This document shows, one piece after another, positions 59,564 to 64,000 of a stretch of 64,000 nt of DNA. Positions within the stretch are counted from its first letter, which is position 1. Each line of letters opens with the position of its first letter. The translations under genes and the position numbers were made by a program. The stretch lies in assembly GCF_003428875.1 (NCBI RefSeq), contig NZ_QQRS01000001.1:186001-250000 (forward strand), in the 5' to 3' direction. The DNA comes from Planomicrobium okeanokoites. Its GTDB lineage: Bacteria > Bacillota > Bacilli > Bacillales_A > Planococcaceae. A model generated the notes under the pieces. It did no database searches. It saw nothing but the letters and a program-made list of their open reading frames with translations, and was not told the origin of the DNA.

Positions 59564-62188
59564 ATGAAGAATTTAAAAGCAGAAGAAATCAGACAGCTGT
59601 ATTTGGACTTTTTCAAAGAAAAAGGACATGATCAGGAGCCGAGCGCACCGCTCGTGCCATTTGAAGACCCGTCATTGCTATGGATCAACAGCGGTGTCGC
59701 AACACTTAAGAAATATTTCGATGGACGTGTCATCCCGAAAAATCCGCGGATCGTCAATGCGCAGAAATCCATCCGCACGAACGATATTGAAAACGTGGGT
59801 GTGACAGCACGCCACCATACATTCTTTGAAATGCTAGGCAACTTCTCGATCGGTGAATACTTCAAAAAAGAAGCGATCCACTGGGCTTGGGAATTCCTGA
59901 CGGATCCGAAATGGATCGGCTTTGACCCGGAATTGCTGTCGGTGACAGTGCATCCCGAAGATGAAGAAGCTTATGGCATCTGGCTCAATGAAGTCGGTGT
60001 GCCGGCTGAACGCATCATCCGTTTGGAAGGGAATTTCTGGGACATCGGAGAAGGCCCAAGCGGACCGAACTCGGAAATCTTCTATGACCGCGGTGAAAGC
60101 TACGGCAATGACTTGAACGATCCGGAATTATACCCAGGCGGCGAAAATGATCGTTACCTTGAAATCTGGAACCTCGTGTTCTCTCAGTTCAACCATAACG
60201 CTGACCATACCTATACACCGCTGCCGAAACAGAACATCGATACGGGAATGGGCTTAGAGCGCATGGCGTGTGTCGTCCAGGATGTGCCGACGAATTTCGA
60301 TACAGACCTGTTCATGCCGATCATCAGAAAAACGGAAGAGATTTCCGGCAAGCAATATGGGGAGGACAAAGACAGCGATCTGGCATTCAAAGTGATCGCC
60401 GACCATGTCCGCACTGTCGCTTTCGCAATCGGTGATGGCGCGCTGCCGTCCAATGAAGGCCGCGGTTATGTGCTTCGCAGACTCCTGCGCCGCGCCGTCC
60501 GTTACGCTAAAAAATTGGGCATCGAAAAACCGTTCATGTTCCAGCTGGTTCCGATTGTCGGCGATATCATGAAAGCCTTCTATCCGGAAGTGAACGAAAA
60601 AGAAGACTTTATTGTACGTGTCATGAAACTTGAAGAAGAGCGTTTCCATGAAACGCTGAATGAGGGACTGGCTATCTTGTCCAATGTTACGGATAAGCAA
60701 AAAGCTGCGGGAAGCAATGAAATTCCTGGTGAAGAGGCCTTCCGTCTTTATGATACGTATGGTTTCCCGATTGAACTGACAGAAGAATACGCTGAAGAGG
60801 CTGGAATGACAATCGACCATCCTGGCTTTGAACAGGCAATGATGGCTCAGCGTGAACGTGCAAGAAGCGCTCGACAGAACGTCAATTCGATGCAGACGCA
60901 ATCAGAAGTTCTCGGCAATATTAAAGAACCGAGTGAATTTATCGGTTATACAGATACAGTCGCAGAAGCGAATGTATTGTTCATCATCAAAGACGGAGAA
61001 CTTGTCGAACATGCTCAGGAAGGTGAAGAAGTGCAGGTAATTCTTGACCGCACACCTTTCTATGCGGAAAGCGGCGGACAGATTGCCGATCACGGAATCT
61101 TGAGCAATGACCTGGTTCAGGCGTTTGTTCTTGATGTCAAAAAAGCACCGAATGGCCAGAATATCCATTCCATCCGAATCGATTCGGGTGAATTGACGAA
61201 GTCAGCAGTCGAAGCGAAAGTGGATATTGAAGAACGCAGCCACACAGTGAAGAACCATACAGCTACACACCTGCTGCACCAGGCATTGAAAGATGTGCTC
61301 GGCAGCCATGTCAACCAGGCGGGGTCATATGTCGGACCGGACCGTCTGCGTTTCGACTTCTCGCATTTCGGCCAGGTGACTGCGGAAGAACTGGAGCAGA
61401 TCGAGAAGATTGTAAACAATAAAATCTGGGACAGCATTGCAGTTGCAACCGGCTACCATAATTTACAGGAAGCGAAAGACATGGGAGCAATGGCATTGTT
61501 CGGAGAGAAATACGGTGATGTTGTGCGCGTTGTCGAAATCGGGGGCTACTCATTAGAGCTTTGCGGCGGCGTACATGTAGGCAATACAGCTGAAATAGGT
61601 TTGTTCAAACTTGTATCGGAAAGCGGCATCGGTGCAGGCATCCGACGCATTGAGGCATTGACTGGGAAAGGTGCTTACGAAAATCTGAAAAACACTGAGC
61701 GGACTCTTGAAGAAACGGCATCGTTGTTGAAAGCGAATCCGAAAGATCTCGTTCAGAAGGTCCAGACGTTCATGGCGGATCAAAAAGCGCTTCAGCGTGA
61801 AAATGAATCGTTGATGGCGAAAATTTCAAATGCACAATCGGCAGGCATACTGGATGCTGTGAAGACAGTGGGAGATGTTCAAGTGCTGTCTGCGCGTGTC
61901 GAAGCGAAAGACAATAACCAATTGCGCCAGATGATGGATGATCTGAAACAAAAGCTTGAAAATGCGGTGATCGTGTTAGGCGCAGTCGACGGCGAAAAAG
62001 TCATGCTTGCTGCAGGTGTTACAAAAGAATTGGCAGGCGGGAACTATCATGCGGGCCAAATCGTCAAACATGTAGCAGAGCTATGCGGCGGAAAAGGCGG
62101 CGGCCGTCCGGACATGGCGATGGCAGGGGCAAAAGAACCTGGAAAACTGGATGAGGCTCTTGAGTCTGTTTACGACTTAGTCAAATAG
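59564..62188 (+). CDS. alaS: alanyl-tRNA synthetase
   Basis: An 874-residue class II synthetase. The catalytic domain starts with [17 protein letters not shown]-like sequence and has motif 2 [15 protein letters not shown] and motif 3 [14 protein letters not shown]. The editing domain has [11 protein letters not shown] near residue 565 and [13 protein letters not shown] near 667. The C-Ala domain ends with [27 protein letters not shown]-like site (AAGGAGG) precedes the ATG. It is controlled by a T-box and followed by ireB. Full length and intact. Confidence 0.98.
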   Translation: MKNLKAEEIRQLYLDFFKEKGHDQEPSAPLVPFEDPSLLWINSGVATLKKYFDGRVIPKNPRIVNAQKSIRTNDIENVGVTARHHTFFEMLGNFSIGEYFKKEAIHWAWEFLTDPKWIGFDPELLSVTVHPEDEEAYGIWLNEVGVPAERIIRLEGNFWDIGEGPSGPNSEIFYDRGESYGNDLNDPELYPGGENDRYLEIWNLVFSQFNHNADHTYTPLPKQNIDTGMGLERMACVVQDVPTNFDTDLFMPIIRKTEEISGKQYGEDKDSDLAFKVIADHVRTVAFAIGDGALPSNEGRGYVLRRLLRRAVRYAKKLGIEKPFMFQLVPIVGDIMKAFYPEVNEKEDFIVRVMKLEEERFHETLNEGLAILSNVTDKQKAAGSNEIPGEEAFRLYDTYGFPIELTEEYAEEAGMTIDHPGFEQAMMAQRERARSARQNVNSMQTQSEVLGNIKEPSEFIGYTDTVAEANVLFIIKDGELVEHAQEGEEVQVILDRTPFYAESGGQIADHGILSNDLVQAFVLDVKKAPNGQNIHSIRIDSGELTKSAVEAKVDIEERSHTVKNHTATHLLHQALKDVLGSHVNQAGSYVGPDRLRFDFSHFGQVTAEELEQIEKIVNNKIWDSIAVATGYHNLQEAKDMGAMALFGEKYGDVVRVVEIGGYSLELCGGVHVGNTAEIGLFKLVSESGIGAGIRRIEALTGKGAYENLKNTERTLEETASLLKANPKDLVQKVQTFMADQKALQRENESLMAKISNAQSAGILDAVKTVGDVQVLSARVEAKDNNQLRQMMDDLKQKLENAVIVLGAVDGEKVMLAAGVTKELAGGNYHAGQIVKHVAELCGGKGGGRPDMAMAGAKEPGKLDEALESVYDLVK

Positions 62189-62189
62189 G

Positions 62190-62218
62190 TTTAATAAAAG
62201 ACTTTTATCGTATATAAT
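62190..62218 (+). promoter_or_regulatory. candidate promoter for ireB-ruvX-yrzB
   Basis: A perfect TATAAT at 62213-62218, with weak TTTAAT at 62190-62195 at a 17-base spacing, directly after the alaS stop. Confidence 0.45.
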
Positions 62219-62276
62219 GGAAATCAGGCAGCGGAAAAGGTTTTTCCTATCTAAATCCGAAAGCGAGGTGCTTGTC

Positions 62277-62543
62277 GTGAGTTCATTCGATCGCACTATG
62301 AAGTTTGATTCGTCTGATGAATCGATGGAGCAAGATGTGAAACGAGTGATGCTGGAAGTTCATGCATCATTAGAAGAAAAAGGCTATAACCCGATTAATC
62401 AGATTGTCGGCTATCTTTTATCCGGGGACCCGGCTTATATTCCTCGCCATCAGGATGCAAGGAACAAAATTCGCAAACTCGAGCGGGATGAAATCCTTGA
62501 AGAACTTGTGAAGTTTTATATCAAAAAGAATAATGAGGAATAA
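62277..62543 (+). CDS. ireB: IreB family regulatory phosphoprotein (UPF0297, YrzL)
   Basis: An 88-residue cytoplasmic protein. GTG 62277 with GCGAGGTG upstream gives the conserved start [51 protein letters not shown] is the family core. In Enterococcus IreB is phosphorylated by the IreK kinase and dampens cephalosporin resistance. In Bacillus (YrzL) the role is not known. It is followed three bases later by ruvX, the universal order after alaS in Firmicutes. Confidence 0.93.
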   Translation: MSSFDRTMKFDSSDESMEQDVKRVMLEVHASLEEKGYNPINQIVGYLLSGDPAYIPRHQDARNKIRKLERDEILEELVKFYIKKNNEE

Positions 62544-62546
62544 ATT

Positions 62547-62963
62547 ATGAGAATAATGGGGCTGGATGTAGGTTCTAAAACAGTCGGCGTCGCAATCAGC
62601 GACGCATTCGGCTGGACGGCACAGGGGATCGAGACCGTAAAAATCAATGAAGCGATTGAAGAATATGGGTTTGACCGCCTGGGTGAACTGATCAGCCAAT
62701 ATGAAGTTTCTGAAATTGTTGTGGGATACCCGAAAAACATGAACAACTCTATCGGCCCTCGTGCAGAGGCATCCGAAAAGTTTGCAGCATTGCTCAAAGA
62801 AGCGTATGCTATACCAGTGGTTTTATGGGATGAACGTCTCACAACATCGGCAGCTGAGAAAATGCTGATCTCTGCCGATGTCAGCCGAAAGAACCGTAAG
62901 AAAGTGATCGACAAGATGGCTGCAGTAATGATTTTGCAAGGCTATCTTGATTTTAAAAAATGA
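62547..62963 (+). CDS. yqgF: Holliday junction resolvase-like / pre-16S rRNA nuclease YqgF (RuvX)
   Basis: A 138-residue RNase H-fold nuclease. It starts [19 protein letters not shown] with the catalytic Asp, has [11 protein letters not shown], then [17 protein letters not shown] with the second Glu, and [15 protein letters not shown] at the end. Originally called a putative Holliday junction resolvase; evidence in E. coli points to 16S rRNA 5' end maturation. It overlaps nothing and is followed 13 bases later by the DUF1292 gene. Confidence 0.93.
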   Translation: MRIMGLDVGSKTVGVAISDAFGWTAQGIETVKINEAIEEYGFDRLGELISQYEVSEIVVGYPKNMNNSIGPRAEASEKFAALLKEAYAIPVVLWDERLTTSAAEKMLISADVSRKNRKKVIDKMAAVMILQGYLDFKK

Positions 62964-62976
62964 TGAGGTGACGACA

Positions 62977-63285
62977 ATGGAACACGGACAAGAACATATC
63001 ACAGTCGTTGATGAAAACGGCAACGAGCAGCTATTCGAAATTTTGTTTACATTTGACTCAGAAGAATTCGGAAAATCATACGTTTTGTATTTCCCGGTTG
63101 GCGCTGAAGAAGATGAAGAAGGCGAAATCGAAATCCAGGCATCATCTTTCACTGAAAACACTGATGTCGATGGAAAAGTGGCAGGCGGCGATCTTTTGCC
63201 GGTTGAAACTGATGAAGAATGGGACATGATCGAAGAAATGCTCAATACTTTCCTTGCTGAAGAAGAGGAAAACGAAGAGCTTTAA
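62977..63285 (+). CDS. DUF1292 protein (YrzB)
   Basis: A 102-residue very acidic protein. ATG 62977 after TGAGGTGA is chosen over the frame's earlier start at 62947 inside yqgF. The pattern [34 protein letters not shown] is the DUF1292/UPF0473 family. Function is unknown. Genes of this family always follow yqgF in Bacillales. A terminator follows. Confidence 0.92.
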   Translation: MEHGQEHITVVDENGNEQLFEILFTFDSEEFGKSYVLYFPVGAEEDEEGEIEIQASSFTENTDVDGKVAGGDLLPVETDEEWDMIEEMLNTFLAEEEENEEL

Positions 63286-63290
63286 AAAGT

Positions 63291-63324
63291 AAGGCGGAAT
63301 TGAGTTTCAATTCCGCCTTTTTCT
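63291..63324 (+). terminator. intrinsic terminator after yrzB
   Basis: AAGGCGGAATTGA pairs with TCAATTCCGCCTT around GTT, followed by TTTTC. Confidence 0.92.
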
Positions 63325-63341
63325 TTTTGTCTGCTTTCTTG

Positions 63342-63347
63342 TATAAT
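63342..63347 (+). promoter_or_regulatory. candidate -10 element for mltG
   Basis: A perfect TATAAT 29 bases before the GTG start of mltG. No good -35 is seen because the terminator fills that space. Confidence 0.45.
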
Positions 63348-63375
63348 AGTAAAGAATAGTTAAGGGGGGGAACCC

Positions 63376-64000
63376 GTGGAAAAGAAATCGAAGATCGATA
63401 TCATGTTTGACCGCATGAAAGAAAAGAAGAAAGAAGTTAGAATTGTGCGGCGCATCGTTTTTATCATCACGCTGGTTTTATTGATCGTGGTGGCAGTTGC
63501 AGGTTACCGGGGTTACACTTATGTGACTTCCGCTTTGGAGCCGGTGGATCCGGATTCCGAGGAAGTTATCGAAATAGAGGTTCCGATTGGTTCCAATCTG
63601 GACAGCATCTCTGAGTTGCTGGAGGAAAATGGAATAATCGAAGACGCCCGGATCTATAAATATTATGTGAAATTCAACAATGAATCAGAATTCCAGGCTG
63701 GAACCTATGGCTTATTGCCTTCCATGACACTGGATGAAATAACGCAAAGTTTGAAAACGGGTAAAGTATACCGCGAGCCTTTATTTACGATCAATTTCCC
63801 TGAGGGCTTGACACTCGAGCAGATTGCAGAGAACGTCATAGCTGAAAAAACCGATCACTCGGCGGAAGATTTTATGGCTAAAGTTACTGATGAGGCTTAC
63901 ATTGAAGAGTTGATGGCAAGCTATCCGGATCTTTTAACGGAAGAGATCAAAGGCGAAAATGTCAGATATGCACTTGAAGGCTATCTATTCCCTGCAACGT
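63376..64000 (+). CDS. mltG: endolytic murein transglycosylase MltG, N-terminal part
   Basis: GTG 63376 behind GGGGGGG. About 208 residues are visible before the window ends, with the frame still open. A cytoplasmic basic tail, one membrane helix (residues about 27-47, VRRIVFIITLVLLIVVAVAG), then a LysM-like subdomain (EVPIGSNLDSISELLEENGII) and the start of the YceG/MltG domain (NFPEGLTLEQIAENVI, ALEGYLFPAT). MltG cuts new glycan strands to end their growth. The catalytic Glu region E-G-Y-LFP is just reached. In B. subtilis this is yrrL. Confidence 0.95.
   Translation, partial: MEKKSKIDIMFDRMKEKKKEVRIVRRIVFIITLVLLIVVAVAGYRGYTYVTSALEPVDPDSEEVIEIEVPIGSNLDSISELLEENGIIEDARIYKYYVKFNNESEFQAGTYGLLPSMTLDEITQSLKTGKVYREPLFTINFPEGLTLEQIAENVIAEKTDHSAEDFMAKVTDEAYIEELMASYPDLLTEEIKGENVRYALEGYLFPAT

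Overview
This window is chromosomal DNA of a low-to-mid GC Gram-positive bacterium of the order Bacillales. Gene order matches the Bacillus subtilis comC-maf-radC-mreBCD-minCD-rplU-obg-pheA-nadR-ruvAB-queA-tgt-secDF-recJ-apt-relA-hisS-aspS-rarA-cymR-nifS-trmU-recD2-alaS-mltG stretch very closely. Several sporulation genes expected in that stretch (spoIIB, spoIVFA/FB, safA, bofC, spoVB) are not seen, and a type IV pilus locus with a PilT-like retraction ATPase sits beside the prepilin peptidase. Together these suggest a Planococcaceae member such as Planococcus or a relative. That assignment is inference. No rRNA, tRNA, insertion sequence, prophage or CRISPR array was seen.

Layout. Positions 1-95 hold the end of a GGDEF protein. 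Positions 313-12782 hold a type IV pilus locus: three prepilin-like proteins, a small membrane protein, a VanW-like secreted protein, PilB, PilT, PilC, the major pilin, PilM, PilN, a PilO-LysM fusion and the prepilin peptidase. Positions 12817-15598 are accessory: a small membrane protein, an ABM monooxygenase and an AbgT transporter. Positions 15986-21393 encode cell shape and division (Maf, RadC, MreBCD, MinCD). After a NERD nuclease-like gene come rplU-prp-rpmA, spo0B-obg, pheB-pheA and the divergently facing nadR. Positions 28149-39029 carry recombination, queuosine and secretion genes (ruvAB, queA, tgt, yajC, comN, secDF), then lapA, recJ and apt. A beta-helix protein gene is inserted before relA-dtd. 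An RNase H-like gene and a multi-SH3b amidase follow. Positions 46590-64000 hold hisS and aspS behind a T-box, 6S RNA, tcdA, rarA, cymR-iscS-mnmA, a TPR gene, recD2, alaS behind a T-box, ireB-ruvX-yrzB and the start of mltG.

The least explained structure is noncoding. Five intergenic loci carry short tandem arrays of 3-5 units with a strict 20- or 21-bp period. Each array has its own GC-rich core followed by a variable AT-rich part. All five lie just 3' of a plus-strand gene. A second family (called E1 here) is a roughly 120-160 bp long-palindromic element with GATAT/ATATC ends, present five times. In two places E1 is joined to a second palindromic element (E2). These two composites lie in opposite orientation and bracket ruvB-queA-tgt-yajC. 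I do not recognise either the arrays or E1/E2 as a named family.

Functionally, the pilus locus looks complete for assembly and retraction in a monoderm cell, possibly anchored to peptidoglycan through the LysM domain on PilO. The other operons are housekeeping. They are regulated by recognisable leaders (T-boxes, L21 leader), strong promoters and many intrinsic terminators.
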